64,000 nt of DNA from Alkalicoccus halolimnae (GCF_008014775.2 NZ_CP144914.1:1302001-1366000), one strand, 5' to 3'; numbered from the stretch's first letter, positions 1 through 8,731 are shown. Notes: generated by a model not told the origin, from the sequence alone. Numbers and translations: made by a program.

Positions 1-33
1 AATAAAACCAGTGCCGACACAGGCAATATTCAT
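1..33 (-). CDS. 5' end of a Rossmann-fold protein (partial)
   Basis: Only the first 11 codons are inside the window, read leftwards from an ATG at 31-33. They give MNIACVGTGFI, a beta strand followed by GxGxxI, the usual start of an NAD(P)- or nucleotide-sugar-binding dehydrogenase. A strong AAGGAGG lies about 8 bases upstream. Candidates from general knowledge include UDP-sugar dehydrogenases, Gfo/Idh/MocA oxidoreductases and hydroxyisobutyrate-type dehydrogenases; the fragment cannot separate them. Confidence 0.55.
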   Translation of the reverse strand, partial: MNIACVGTGFI

Positions 34-153
34 CGGGAAATCCTCCTTTTTCATCTTTTTATCCATTGAAGCAGTGTATAGGCGGTGGACACGGTTTTCT
101 GGTTAATGAGGTCACGCATGGATAAAATCCAAAGGACCCCGCACTTAATTTTA

Positions 154-501
154 TTAAGTTAAAGGTGGCCGGGTTTTAGGAAGAAGCTTTTCGTAGGTCA
201 AATAGGAATAAAACCTGTAGAAGAGAGTTACTAATGCAAGTATTCCTACGATTGCTGTCTGAAAAGGTTCAAGGTAAAAAGCCATAATTACGGTCAGCAG
301 GATTGAAAAAAACACAACTAAGTTTCCGGAAAAACCATTGATGGGATAATTATCGAGCAGAAAAGACTTTCTCCCTTTCAATTCTCTGGAATAGCACTGT
401 TCATGATAAGGATGAACGTTAAGAAGTTTTTTTGTTGTTATTAATTCCTTCCGGGAGGGAATTGGTTTTTGACAGTATTCACATATAACAGGTTTTTGCA
501 T
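154..501 (-). CDS. Small zinc-ribbon-like membrane protein
   Basis: This 115-residue protein is not recognised as a named family. The N-terminus carries CEYC near residues 8-11 and a later HEQC, which could form a half zinc ribbon. Two hydrophobic segments follow (about residues 60-77 and 80-100), then a basic tail. That suggests a cytoplasmic metal-binding head on a membrane hairpin. The start has a modest GGGAG upstream. It is transcribed away from the YwaF-like gene. A similar zinc-finger-plus-two-helices layout is seen at 13835-14137. Function unknown. Confidence 0.6.
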   Translation of the reverse strand: MQKPVICEYCQKPIPSRKELITTKKLLNVHPYHEQCYSRELKGRKSFLLDNYPINGFSGNLVVFFSILLTVIMAFYLEPFQTAIVGILALVTLFYRFYSYLTYEKLLPKTRPPLT

Positions 502-608
502 GCTTTAATCTCCCATCGCTCCCCGATTATTATTTCCAATGTTATTGCATGTTACTTGTACTTTCAATAAGATTTTAATAATAGATAAATAACGCAAGGA
601 GGGAAGTT

Positions 609-1313
609 ATGTTTATTGGAGGAGACTCTTCTCTTGCCCCCTTTGAAATGTTTCAATTTCAGCATATCATAATGATAACGTTATTATTTATTGGAATTAT
701 CGTCATTTATGTGACAAAAAATAAAAAGGTGCAGCGTTCAGTAGAAATTATTACGGCCTTATCATTAATACTTTTTGAAATTTCCTATCAGCTGTGGCTT
801 TTGTTAACGGGAAACTGGGAAATTCACCATGCACTGCCTCTGGAACTCAGCAGCATAAGTATTATACTTGTGATTATTCTGCTTTTAACCGGGAAACGTG
901 AATTGTTTGAAATTACTTTTTTCATTGCTATTGGAGGAGCATTGCAGGCTGTTGTTACTCCTGTTCTGAACTTCGGCTGGCCTCATTTTCGCTACTGGCA
1001 CTTTTTTTATACTCATATTGCCGTAATATGGGCTGTTTTTTATTTCCTTTGGCATAAAGCTTATCGCCTTAAGTTCTGGAGTGTAATCAAAGCGCTGATT
1101 TTTTTAAATCTTCTTCTTCCTTTTATTTGGTTAATCAACAATTGGTCAGGTGGTAATTACTGGTTCATTATGGAAAAACCAGCTGGAGGAAGTCTTCTCA
1201 ATTACCTCGGTCCTGAACCATGGTATATATTAGGAATGGAAGCTGCGGCTGTGGTCATGTTTACAGCCCTATGGCTGATTTTCGGAAGAGGAAAAGAAAG
1301 TGTCGAAAGATAG
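609..1313 (+). CDS. ywaF: YwaF-like TIGR02206 family integral membrane protein
   Basis: The 234-residue product is almost entirely hydrophobic, with about seven predicted membrane segments. Histidine and tryptophan motifs typical of the TIGR02206/YwaF family are visible (EIHHALPLELSSIS, GGALQAVVTP, HFRYWHFFYTHIAV). The biochemical role of this family is not established. The ATG is preceded by AAGGAGGG at good spacing. A strong terminator follows at 1397-1436, so it appears monocistronic. Confidence 0.75.
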   Translation: MFIGGDSSLAPFEMFQFQHIIMITLLFIGIIVIYVTKNKKVQRSVEIITALSLILFEISYQLWLLLTGNWEIHHALPLELSSISIILVIILLLTGKRELFEITFFIAIGGALQAVVTPVLNFGWPHFRYWHFFYTHIAVIWAVFYFLWHKAYRLKFWSVIKALIFLNLLLPFIWLINNWSGGNYWFIMEKPAGGSLLNYLGPEPWYILGMEAAAVVMFTALWLIFGRGKESVER

Positions 1314-1396
1314 AAGGAGCTTGCTGAAGACCGTTTATAAGAAACTTGTTTGTCATTTCTACCATCCTGGGAGCATCTTCAATTTATTGGAATAAG

Positions 1397-1436
1397 AAAA
1401 AGTGTCCTGACAACTATTTGTCAGGACACTTTTTTT
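1397..1436 (+). terminator. Rho-independent terminator after ywaF-like gene
   Basis: AAGTGTCCTGACA pairs perfectly with TGTCAGGACACTT around a short loop and is followed by a run of seven T. An A run on the other side could make it work on both strands. Confidence 0.9.
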
Positions 1437-1557
1437 AGAAGATAGAAGATTTAAAAAGAAAAATTTTCACGGAGCAGCCGGTTTGTCAGGTGAAAAACGT
1501 CCAGATAATAGTTTTCTCATTCAGTCACCGATTCTATATTCAGACAATAGTGAGAAT

Positions 1558-2052
1558 TTATTCTTTCTCCTGTCGTCCACTGCTTTCTACAGGTTCTTCT
1601 CCTTCTTTCACGTCCCGGGTAATGTAATATTGATATTCATAGTCCGGTTCATCTTCAAAGGTAACAAGCATCGTAAATATAGGATCTTCATCCCTGCTGC
1701 TATGCTCTATTTCCCAGGACCGCTCAGGATGTTCTTCCTCCAGATGTTCATTAAGAAATTCGATACGTTCCGGAACATCATTATAAATAAGCTGATAAGG
1801 ACGAATAAGCCAGAACGTGGAACCAACGAGAATAACTGCCGCTAAGAAAGTCAGGATCAGTCCTTTAAGAAGGGTAAGACTTTTAGGTATAAAGAGGAGC
1901 GATAAAAAAAGAATGGTGGCTATACCGGAAGTAACTAGTGCAGAAATGTCTTCCACCCGGTTGGAGTGGGGTGATATGTAAAATTGATAAAAAATGACAG
2001 AAGCAGCCAAAAGCATGGCAAAAATGATGATAAAAATAAAGCGTGAAAACAT
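1558..2052 (-). CDS. Hypothetical membrane protein with acidic C-terminal tail
   Basis: This 164-residue protein is not recognised. It has an N-terminal hydrophobic segment (about residues 5-25) and two more (about 40-55 and 62-84). A strongly acidic, probably extracytoplasmic domain rich in D, E and Y follows to the C-terminus. The ATG has AAAGGAGATCG upstream. It stands alone between the YwaF-like gene and glycerate kinase. The acidic tail fits exposure to high salt, but no function can be assigned. Confidence 0.65.
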   Translation of the reverse strand: MFSRFIFIIIFAMLLAASVIFYQFYISPHSNRVEDISALVTSGIATILFLSLLFIPKSLTLLKGLILTFLAAVILVGSTFWLIRPYQLIYNDVPERIEFLNEHLEEEHPERSWEIEHSSRDEDPIFTMLVTFEDEPDYEYQYYITRDVKEGEEPVESSGRQEKE

Positions 2053-2206
2053 GATTTACGATCTCCTTTGTATATATTTCCGTATCTAAGCGTAGCACAG
2101 GAGAATGGGAAAAGAAATATTCGCAGAGACGGAAAAAGGACGGAGCAGAGAGGGGGTAATTTCACTTTAAATGGAAATAACATATCAAAGGTAAAAGAGC
2201 TGCTTT

Positions 2207-3358
2207 TTAATCCGGGATTTTCTTTGACAAATTGACGAGTCTGCCGATGTTTTCAGCAGTATGTGAAATATGCCGGGGAGTAAGCTGTTTCAATTCTTCG
2301 ATTCCTGCTATTTCTGACAGGGTACTAAATACAGCATCTATACCATGCTCAAAAACATTTTCATACCCATCAGTAATACTTCCGCACAGAGCAATTACAG
2401 GTATCCCGGCATTTAGTTTTTTGGAAAGAGCCGCAACATAAATCGGAGTTTTTCCATAAATCGTCTGGCTATTGATGCCGCCCTCACCGGTAACGACGAG
2501 ATCAGCCTGCTTAAGATAATGCTCGAGATTAACAACATCTGCAACAATTTCAGCCCCTTTTTCAAGAAAAGCAGGAAAGAAACCTAAAAATGCAGCGCCA
2601 AGTCCACCTGCAGCACCAGCACCGGCAATATTATCTATAGGAACTCCGGCAGCTGCTTCTCCAACAGTCGCAAATCGTTTTAATGCATTATCGAGGACTT
2701 TTATATCTTCAGCATCTGCTCCCTTCTGAGGACCGTAAACGGCGGAAGCACCATATTCTCCTGTAAGAGGATTTTCAACATCACAGGCAATGCGAAACGT
2801 GGACTCTGAAATTCTTGTGTCAAAACTGGTCAGGTCAATTGTTTCCAACTCAGCTAAAGCAGCACCACCTGGATGCAGCTGAAAGCCATTTTTATCTCTG
2901 AAGACGGCTCCAAGGGATTGAAGCATGCCGGCGCCACCATCGTTCGTGGCACTTCCGCCAATTCCTATTATGAAATTTCTCGTACCTCTGTTTAGAGCGT
3001 GTAATATAAGTTCTCCAGTTCCGTATGAAGAAGCTTTTCTGACATCGCGTTCTATTGATTGAACCAAATGTATGCCGGAAGCTTCTGCCATTTCAATAAA
3101 GGCGGTATCGTTATTTCCCGATAAACCATAGCGTGCCTGAATAAGTCGGCCAAGCGGATCATGGACATCTGCAGAAATAAAAGATCCGTTTGTTGCATCC
3201 ACCATTGCGGCCACTGTCCCTTCTCCTCCATCGGCCATTGGACATATGAATGTTTCAGCACAGGGAAGCGATTTTTTAAAGCCGGCTGCTGCAGCTTCTC
3301 CAACTTCGTAAGCAGACAAAGTTTCTTTAAATGAATCTGGAGCAATAACAATTTTCAT
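2207..3358 (-). CDS. glxK: Glycerate kinase (GlxK/GarK family)
   Basis: This cytoplasmic enzyme phosphorylates D-glycerate to a phosphoglycerate, feeding it into glycolysis. The 383-residue length is normal. Family motifs are clear: IAPDSFKETLSA at the N-terminus, MADGGEGTV near residue 50, IIGIGGSATNDGGAGML in the middle and TGEGGINSQTIYGKTP towards the end. I placed the start at the ATG before KIVIAPDSF because GGAGG sits 7-8 bases upstream; an earlier in-frame ATG would add 16 unlikely residues. A GntP-type permease, a common partner of glycerate kinase, lies on the same strand 8 kb away across the arabinose genes. Confidence 0.92.
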   Translation of the reverse strand: MKIVIAPDSFKETLSAYEVGEAAAAGFKKSLPCAETFICPMADGGEGTVAAMVDATNGSFISADVHDPLGRLIQARYGLSGNNDTAFIEMAEASGIHLVQSIERDVRKASSYGTGELILHALNRGTRNFIIGIGGSATNDGGAGMLQSLGAVFRDKNGFQLHPGGAALAELETIDLTSFDTRISESTFRIACDVENPLTGEYGASAVYGPQKGADAEDIKVLDNALKRFATVGEAAAGVPIDNIAGAGAAGGLGAAFLGFFPAFLEKGAEIVADVVNLEHYLKQADLVVTGEGGINSQTIYGKTPIYVAALSKKLNAGIPVIALCGSITDGYENVFEHGIDAVFSTLSEIAGIEELKQLTPRHISHTAENIGRLVNLSKKIPD

Positions 3359-3544
3359 TTTAAGCCTCCAATATAGTAAGTTTAAAATTTCAGAACGGCA
3401 TATCATACAGCTATTATAATGATGTACTAATTATAAAATAATTCTTATTTAAAGATTTTAAGGGAATTAATCTATTTCTCAAAGCGAATTCTCTGTTAAT
3501 TTTTAAAAGTTGTTTCATCATTAATATATTTTATTTATTAAAAG

Positions 3545-3700
3545 ACTCAGATGATAGAAACAGAAGAGCGCCTGCCTCTATGAATCAGCTCTGCCTGATA
3601 ACGTGTTGGTCTTGTGGAAAAGAGGCGGTGGAAGACAAGCAGGAAATTGCCATCTGCCAGAGATAAATTATCAGGGGTGGATATGAATATTCAGCAGGGA
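3545..3700. other. Structured non-coding stretch between glxK and the ara promoter
   Basis: No credible reading frame is present. CCTGATAA near 3594 is matched by its inverse TTATCAGG near 3669, and shorter complementary pieces lie between, so a transcript could fold into a roughly 80-nt stem-loop domain. I could not match it to a riboswitch consensus. It may be a decayed dispersed repeat. Confidence 0.3.
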
Positions 3701-3757
3701 ATTATGAGAATACTTCCATGAAATATAAAAAATAAAAGATATTAAAATGCAAACAAC

Positions 3758-3814
3758 ACTTGCGCATAAGTTAGTATTATTCTATGATTATACTATATCT
3801 TGTACGTATAAGAG
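3758..3814 (+). promoter_or_regulatory. ara operon promoter with AraR-like operator boxes
   Basis: A sigma-A promoter is visible: TTGCGC (3760-3765), 17-bp spacer, TATGAT (3783-3788). TCTTGTACGTATAAGA at 3798-3813, just after the expected start point, is a near palindrome resembling AraR operators of Bacillus. ACTTGCGCATAAGT at 3758-3771 overlaps the -35 and is a weaker box with its half-sites two bases closer. The two centres are about 41 bp apart, close to four helical turns, which fits cooperative repression. The operator calls are by resemblance, not a computed search. Confidence 0.7.
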
Positions 3815-3884
3815 TGGGTATGATGGAGAATCTGTGATTCAGGTGTCGTGATGCTTTCGAAATTTTACTTATACTTTATATTTT

Positions 3885-3991
3885 AGCTCTGTAAAAGCCT
3901 GTTGTTGTTATATATAAGAAAACTTAGCTTCAACCCGGCAGGTGGAAGAGCCGCAGGCAATCCAATAACAACACGGAGCTTTAACAGAGCC
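3885..3991. repeat. Family A MITE-like element in the ara leader
   Basis: A 107-bp non-coding element with 26-bp imperfect terminal inverted repeats (20 of 26 matching; outer core GCTCTGT-N-AAAGC). TATATTTT flanks it directly on both sides (3877-3884 and 3992-3999), like an 8-bp target duplication. The interior has AAAACTTAGCTTCAACCCGG and GAGCCGCAGGCA, which recur at 13032-13090. It lies inside the untranslated leader of araD, where it would form a long RNA hairpin. Confidence 0.75.
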
Positions 3992-4090
3992 TATATTTTT
4001 AGAAAGATTTGAAATGTAGAGGAATTGGTGAGAGAAAAACGTATTCCAGTTTCAAAACTCAGCTTAACATGAACTTATATTCAAGCTGCT

Positions 4091-4107
4091 TTGCAAGCGG
4101 ATACATT
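4091..4107 (+). promoter_or_regulatory. CcpA catabolite-responsive element (cre)
   Basis: TTGCAAGCGGATACATT matches the published cre consensus WTGNAARCGNWWWCAWW at all 17 positions. It lies about 300 bp downstream of the ara promoter and 87 bp before araD, where bound CcpA could act as a transcription roadblock when preferred sugars are present. Confidence 0.7.
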
Positions 4108-4193
4108 TAACCGATACCTTTTCTGTTAATAAGTTTTCTTAAAACGGATCTTGTCTTTAAAAGAGTTAAATAATAATGGAGGTGAAAAACCAT

Positions 4194-4892
4194 ATGTCAC
4201 TAAAAAAATTAAAACAGCAGGTGCTTGAAGCAAATCAAGCGCTCCCAGCTTATAAACTGGTTACATTTACGTGGGGAAATGTAAGCGGTATTGACCGGAA
4301 ATCCAATCTTGTTGTAATCAAACCGAGCGGAGTAGAATATGAGGATTTAAACATGGATAACCTCGTTGTAGTCAATATGCAGGGAGAAGTTGTGGAGGGG
4401 AGCCTGAAACCTTCTTCCGATACGCCGACCCATATTGAATTGTACAAGCATTTTCCTAATATAGGCGGCGTGGTGCATACTCACTCTCCGTGGGCGACAA
4501 GCTGGGCCCAGGCTGGTAAGGATATAGAAGCTCTTGGAACTACTCAGGGAGACTATTATTACGGTGCCATTCCATGCACGAGATCATTGAAAAAAGAGGA
4601 AATACAAGAAGAATATGAAAAAAAGACGGGAACAGTTATAGTGGAAACCTTTCAGGAACGTGGGATCGATCCGAACACTGTTCCCGGGGCACTTGTAAGG
4701 AATCACGCGCCTTTTAACTGGGGAAAAAACCCGGAAGATGCTCTTCATAACGCCGTGGTATTGGAAGAAGTCGCAAAAATGGCAGCGGCGACTTATCAAA
4801 TTAATCCTGAGGCAGAAAAAATGGACCAGGTTCTGCTTGACAAACATTATTTAAGAAAACATGGTAAAGACGCCTATTACGGCCAGTATTAA
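4194..4892 (+). CDS. araD: L-ribulose-5-phosphate 4-epimerase
   Basis: AraD converts L-ribulose-5-phosphate to D-xylulose-5-phosphate, the last step from arabinose to the pentose phosphate pathway. The 232 residues match the usual length. Class II aldolase/epimerase motifs are present: TWGNVSGID near residue 27, [17 protein letters not shown], and the zinc-binding [10 protein letters not shown]. The ATG at 4194 is used because GGAGGTG lies 9 bases before it; the upstream in-frame ATG overlaps that ribosome site. It leads the operon here, unlike the B. subtilis order A-B-D, and a 430-bp gap separates it from araB. Confidence 0.95.
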   Translation: MSLKKLKQQVLEANQALPAYKLVTFTWGNVSGIDRKSNLVVIKPSGVEYEDLNMDNLVVVNMQGEVVEGSLKPSSDTPTHIELYKHFPNIGGVVHTHSPWATSWAQAGKDIEALGTTQGDYYYGAIPCTRSLKKEEIQEEYEKKTGTVIVETFQERGIDPNTVPGALVRNHAPFNWGKNPEDALHNAVVLEEVAKMAAATYQINPEAEKMDQVLLDKHYLRKHGKDAYYGQY

Positions 4893-5028
4893 TAAGCTTC
4901 TCTATTCATGTACTGTATTGTTATTACAGGAAAATTTACGGGAACTCAGCAGGTGCAGGAGCTGTGGGTTCTCCTGAAAGAACACTTTACTTTAAGTCTT
5001 TTTGAAAAAGATGCTTCTTTATTAAAAG

Positions 5029-5050
5029 CTCTGTTAAAGCTTTAACAGAG
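5029..5050. repeat. 22-bp perfect palindrome made of family A ends
   Basis: CTCTGTTAAAG followed immediately by its inverse CTTTAACAGAG. This is the terminal sequence of the family A elements joined end to end with no interior, lying between araD and araB. It would form a tight hairpin in the operon mRNA. Confidence 0.7.
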
Positions 5051-5200
5051 ACACTCATCCAAATATTTTTGCACCATGAAGCATGAAAATGCCCTTTTAC
5101 AAGAATAGAATTTCCCATCTATAAAGGTGGTATGAAGGATGTTCAAGAAATGATTCTTCTTTTTTTACATGAAGCTGTTCCAACAGCAGGATGAAAGAAT

Positions 5201-5297
5201 AGGAAAGCGTCCAGATGGAAGCAAAAGCGGCTGTTTACAGAAGTGGAAACTAAAATGATATTCAACCTTAAGTAGATATTTAATTTTCAAGACAGCC
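5201..5297. repeat. Family B dispersed repeat, partial copy
   Basis: GGAAAGCGTCC-N2-ATGGAA then AAAGCGGCTGTTTACAGAAG and a tail ending in CAAGACAGCC. The same series occurs at 11099-11199 and 57610-57660, and the tail again at 14420-14452. With the palindrome at 5029 it fills most of the 429-bp araD-araB gap, which has no reading frame I would support. Confidence 0.65.
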
Positions 5298-5321
5298 AAA
5301 GAAATAAAAGGAGTGATGGCA

Positions 5322-6977
5322 TTGGGGAAATACGCAATTGGAGTCGACTACGGCACACAGTCTGGAAGAGCCGTGCTCGTTTCACTGGAAAATGGAGATG
5401 AAATAGCAGTTCACGTAGTGGAATATAAACATGGAGTAATGGATCAGACTCTTCCAAATAAAGAAATCCGGCTGCCTCATGAATGGGCTCTGCAGCACCC
5501 GACAGACTATCTGGATGTGATCAGACAGGCAGTGCCTGAAGTTGTCAAAACATCGGGAGTTGATCCACAGGAGATCGCCGGTCTTGGTATAGATTTCACA
5601 GCTTGTACAATGCTTCCAGTTGATGAAAAAGGTACGCCTCTCTGCTGGGTGGATGAATACAAAGACGAACCTCACAGCTGGGTAAAACTATGGAAGCATC
5701 ACGCAGCTCAACCGCACGTGAACAAGATCAACGAACTGGCAGAAAAAAGAGGAGAAAAGTTTCTCCCGCGTTACGGCGGGAAGCTTTCTTCCGAGTGGAT
5801 GCTCGCTAAAATTTATCAGACGCTTGATGAAGCCCCGCAGATTTATGAAAAAACTGACCGCTTTGTCGAAGCAACAGACTGGGTCATAGCACAGCTGACA
5901 GGACAGTTTTACCGAAACAGCTGTACTGCCGGGTACAAAGCATGCTGGCATAAAAAAGAAGGCTATCCGTCGAAAGATTTTTTCAAAGAGATTGACCCAC
6001 TTTTGGAAAATGTTACGGAAACGAAGCTGAAAGGTGAAGTAGTTCCACTGGGAACGAAAGCGGGGGGGCTCCTAAAACAAATGGCCGAGATAACCGGTCT
6101 TCCGGAAGGTCTTCCGATAGCTGTAGGAAATGTGGATGCTCACGCTTCGGCTCCAGCTGTCGGTGTAGTGGAAGAAGGAAAGATGGTCATGGCGATGGGA
6201 ACTTCGATTTGCCATATGCTTCTTGGAAAAGAGGAAGTGGAAGTGGAGGGCATGTGCGGCGTCGTTGAAGATGGAATCGTTCCTGGGTTCTACGGATACG
6301 AGGCCGGTCAGTCTGCGGTAGGTGATATTTTTGCCTGGTACGTTGACCATGCTGTACCGAAATATATCGTGGACGAAGCGGAAGAACAAGATATAAATGT
6401 CCATGCACTTCTCGAAGAAAAAGCCTCCCGGCTGAAACCTGGCGAAAGCGGACTTCTTGCACTGGACTGGTGGAACGGAAACAGATCAGTACTTGTAGAT
6501 ACTGAACTGAGCGGCATGATGATCGGCTATACACTATTGACCAAACCGGAGGAAATTTACCGGGCGCTTCTGGAATCCACAGCTTTCGGGACAAGAATGA
6601 TCGTGGATGCTTTTCACAACAGAGGCGTAGAAGTAAATGAACTGTATGCCTGCGGCGGACTTCCGCAGAAAAATCCTCTGTTAATGCAAATTTATGCTGA
6701 TGTAACCAATCGTAAAATTAAAGTGGCAGATTCCAAACAGACACCAGCCCTGGGAGCTGCGATGTTTGGTGCTGTAGCAGCAGGAAAAGACCATGGCGGT
6801 TTCGACAATATATACGAAGCCGCTGCTAAAATGGGCAGAATTAAAGAAGAGGTATTTACTCCTAAAGAAGAAAATGTTAAAAAATACAATGATATTTTCC
6901 AGGAATATAAACGTCTGCATGATTACTTCGGCCGCGGAGAGAATGATGTTATGAAAAGATTAAAAAAAGGGCGCTAA
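5322..6977 (+). CDS. araB: Ribulokinase
   Basis: AraB phosphorylates L-ribulose to L-ribulose-5-phosphate using ATP. The 551-residue protein is a FGGY kinase: phosphate-1 motif [16 protein letters not shown] at the N-terminus, [10 protein letters not shown] near residue 90, [10 protein letters not shown] in the middle, and the C-terminal [21 protein letters not shown] and [13 protein letters not shown]. Three starts are possible at 5313 (GTG), 5316 (ATG) and 5322 (TTG). AAAGGAG ends at 5313, so only the TTG has normal spacing (8 bases), and I chose it. araA follows after 148 bases. Confidence 0.93.
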   Translation: MGKYAIGVDYGTQSGRAVLVSLENGDEIAVHVVEYKHGVMDQTLPNKEIRLPHEWALQHPTDYLDVIRQAVPEVVKTSGVDPQEIAGLGIDFTACTMLPVDEKGTPLCWVDEYKDEPHSWVKLWKHHAAQPHVNKINELAEKRGEKFLPRYGGKLSSEWMLAKIYQTLDEAPQIYEKTDRFVEATDWVIAQLTGQFYRNSCTAGYKACWHKKEGYPSKDFFKEIDPLLENVTETKLKGEVVPLGTKAGGLLKQMAEITGLPEGLPIAVGNVDAHASAPAVGVVEEGKMVMAMGTSICHMLLGKEEVEVEGMCGVVEDGIVPGFYGYEAGQSAVGDIFAWYVDHAVPKYIVDEAEEQDINVHALLEEKASRLKPGESGLLALDWWNGNRSVLVDTELSGMMIGYTLLTKPEEIYRALLESTAFGTRMIVDAFHNRGVEVNELYACGGLPQKNPLLMQIYADVTNRKIKVADSKQTPALGAAMFGAVAAGKDHGGFDNIYEAAAKMGRIKEEVFTPKEENVKKYNDIFQEYKRLHDYFGRGENDVMKRLKKGR

Positions 6978-7000
6978 TTAATAAGGCTGACTTTTGAATG

Positions 7001-7056
7001 TTCCAAGGAGGTGCAGCAGATTGCATACAGGGGCGGAACAGCCTTTCTCCTTGGAA
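7001..7056 (+). promoter_or_regulatory. Inverted repeat that includes a ribosome-binding site, between araB and araA
   Basis: TTCCAAGGAG (7001-7010) and CTCCTTGGAA (7047-7056) are perfect 10-bp inverted repeats separated by 36 bases. The left arm contains the AAGGAGG ribosome site of the small frame at 7021. Folding would hide that site, so the structure could tie translation of the small frame to mRNA folding or processing ahead of araA. Confidence 0.5.
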
Positions 7057-7110
7057 GGGCGAAAGCAAGGGACTTTTCTGTTCATTTTTATCAAATCAGC
7101 AGCAACGTGA
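7021..7110 (+). CDS. Possible 29-residue leader peptide before araA
   Basis: A TTG at 7021 sits 8 bases after AAGGAGGTG and opens a 29-codon frame (MHTGAEQPFS..., ending ...FIFIKSAAT). Its TGA at 7108-7110 directly precedes the AGGAGAGG ribosome site of araA. The ribosome site is better than that of many genes in the window. The product resembles nothing I know. It could be a translated leader coupled to araA, or chance. The interest lies in the placement rather than the peptide. Confidence 0.3.
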   Translation: MHTGAEQPFSLEGRKQGTFLFIFIKSAAT

Positions 7111-7125
7111 AGGAGAGGAAGAAAA

Positions 7126-8610
7126 TTGAAAAATAACAGTTATACTTTTTGGTTTTTAACCGGAAGTCAGCATTTATACGGTAGAGACACACTGGACCTC
7201 GTTGAAGCACAGGCGAGAGGTATTATAGAAGGCCTCAATGCTTCGGGACTGCCCTACAGTATAGTTATAAAACCAGTACTGACGACGAGAGAAGAAATTC
7301 GCAGCGTCATTCTCGAAGCGAACGCGGACCAAAGCTGCGCTGGAATTATAACATGGATGCATACTTTCTCACCATCGAAAATGTGGATTGACGGTTTAAC
7401 AAAGCTTCAGAAGCCGATGCTTCACCTTCATACACAATATCATCGTGATATTCCGTGGGACTCAATTGATATGGATTACATGAACTTGAACCAGTCTGCT
7501 CATGGAGACAGGGAATTTGGTTTTATCGTGTCACGACTTAACATAGACAGAAAAGTAATTGTCGGCCACTGGTCGAGTCCTGATGTTCAGACGCGTATGG
7601 GCGAATGGATGAAAACGACTGCAGGATATACTGAAAGCCAGCACGTCAAAGTAGCTCGATTTGGAGACAATATGCGTCGTGTAGCAGTTACAGAAGGGGA
7701 CAAAGTGGAAGCCCAGATCAAGTTCGGCTGGACCGTGGATGGTTTCGGAGTGGGTGACCTTGTGAAATATATTGAGGAATTTTCTACATCAGAGGTAGAG
7801 CAGCGCTTCCAGGAATATGAAAATCAATACCGGATTTCTTCGGCAGTAAAAGCTGACCTCGGATTGAAGCAGTCAGTACTGGAACAGGCGAGAATTGAAA
7901 TGGGAATCCAGGCGTTCTTCGACACGGAAGGCTACAATGCTTTTACCACTACATTTGAAGATCTGCACGGCATGCCGCAGCTGCCGGGACTGGCGGCTCA
8001 AAGGCTGATGGAAAAAGGATATGGGTTTGCCGGTGAAGGAGACTGGAAAACAGCTGCTTTTCTGCGGATGATGAAAGTAATGACAAACAATGTAAAAACA
8101 ACATTTATGGAAGACTATACGTATCATCTTGAACCGGGGAAAGAAATGGTGCTCGGTTCCCATATGCTTGAAATCTGTCCAACTGTAGCTTCAGGCAAGC
8201 CGGAAATTCAAGTTCATCCGTTATCGATAGGCGGAAAAGGGGACCCTGCAAGAATGGTTTTCGACGGCATCGGCGGGCATGCTGTAAATGCAGCACTGAT
8301 TGATTTAGGCCATCGCTTCAGATTGGTAATAAACGAAATCGATGCTGTCGTGCCGGATATGCCTACTCCGAATCTCCCTGTAGCTAAAATGCTTTGGACA
8401 CCGCAGCCATCTTTAAGTACTGCTGCTGAAGGGTGGATTCATGCCGGTGGAGCGCATCATACTGTGCTGTCCTTTTCAGCCTCCGTTACTCAGCTTCTTG
8501 ACTGGGCAGAAATGACAGGGATTGAAGCAGTGGTTATTAATAAAGATTCGACTATTCACGAACTAAAGAACACTTTGAAATGGAATGAACTTGTATGGAA
8601 ACCTTCATAA
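7126..8610 (+). CDS. araA: L-arabinose isomerase
   Basis: AraA interconverts L-arabinose and L-ribulose in the cytoplasm, using Mn2+. The 494 residues match the family. Recognisable blocks are FWFLTGSQHLYG at the N-terminus, MHTFSPSKMWI, HTQYHRDIPW, FGDNMRRVAVTEGDKVEAQIK in the middle and GSHMLEICP, IGGKGDPARMVF and GGAHHTVLS carrying metal-binding Glu/His residues of the C-terminal half. Translation starts at TTG 7126, 7 bases after AGGAGAGG. The frame begins KNNSYTFWF, which supports this start. Confidence 0.96.
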   Translation: MKNNSYTFWFLTGSQHLYGRDTLDLVEAQARGIIEGLNASGLPYSIVIKPVLTTREEIRSVILEANADQSCAGIITWMHTFSPSKMWIDGLTKLQKPMLHLHTQYHRDIPWDSIDMDYMNLNQSAHGDREFGFIVSRLNIDRKVIVGHWSSPDVQTRMGEWMKTTAGYTESQHVKVARFGDNMRRVAVTEGDKVEAQIKFGWTVDGFGVGDLVKYIEEFSTSEVEQRFQEYENQYRISSAVKADLGLKQSVLEQARIEMGIQAFFDTEGYNAFTTTFEDLHGMPQLPGLAAQRLMEKGYGFAGEGDWKTAAFLRMMKVMTNNVKTTFMEDYTYHLEPGKEMVLGSHMLEICPTVASGKPEIQVHPLSIGGKGDPARMVFDGIGGHAVNAALIDLGHRFRLVINEIDAVVPDMPTPNLPVAKMLWTPQPSLSTAAEGWIHAGGAHHTVLSFSASVTQLLDWAEMTGIEAVVINKDSTIHELKNTLKWNELVWKPS

Positions 8611-8687
8611 TTTGAAAGAACAGTTTCAAAAGCATTATAAAAAACCTCGGAATGTTAAGTTTTAAGAATGAACTAACTTATCATTCA

Positions 8688-8717
8688 TGGTAAACTATTT
8701 GTACGGATAAGTATAAT
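8688..8717 (+). promoter_or_regulatory. araR promoter with AraR-like operator
   Basis: TATAAT at 8712-8717 is a perfect -10, with a weak TGGTAA -35 at 8688-8693 (18-bp spacing). ATTTGTACGGATAAGT at 8697-8712 lies between them and shares TTGTACG-N-ATAAG with the box at 3798-3813. This indicates that AraR represses its own gene. Confidence 0.6.
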
Positions 8718-8731
8718 ATACGAGGTGCTGT

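Noticed and set aside
1483..1845. 120-codon plus-strand frame
   Set aside because: It is antisense to the 1558-2052 membrane protein, which has a better ribosome site and membrane-protein composition.
3545..3700. Possible TPP, SAM or other riboswitch
   Set aside because: I compared by eye with the core motifs I know and found no match; only generic inverted repeats are present.
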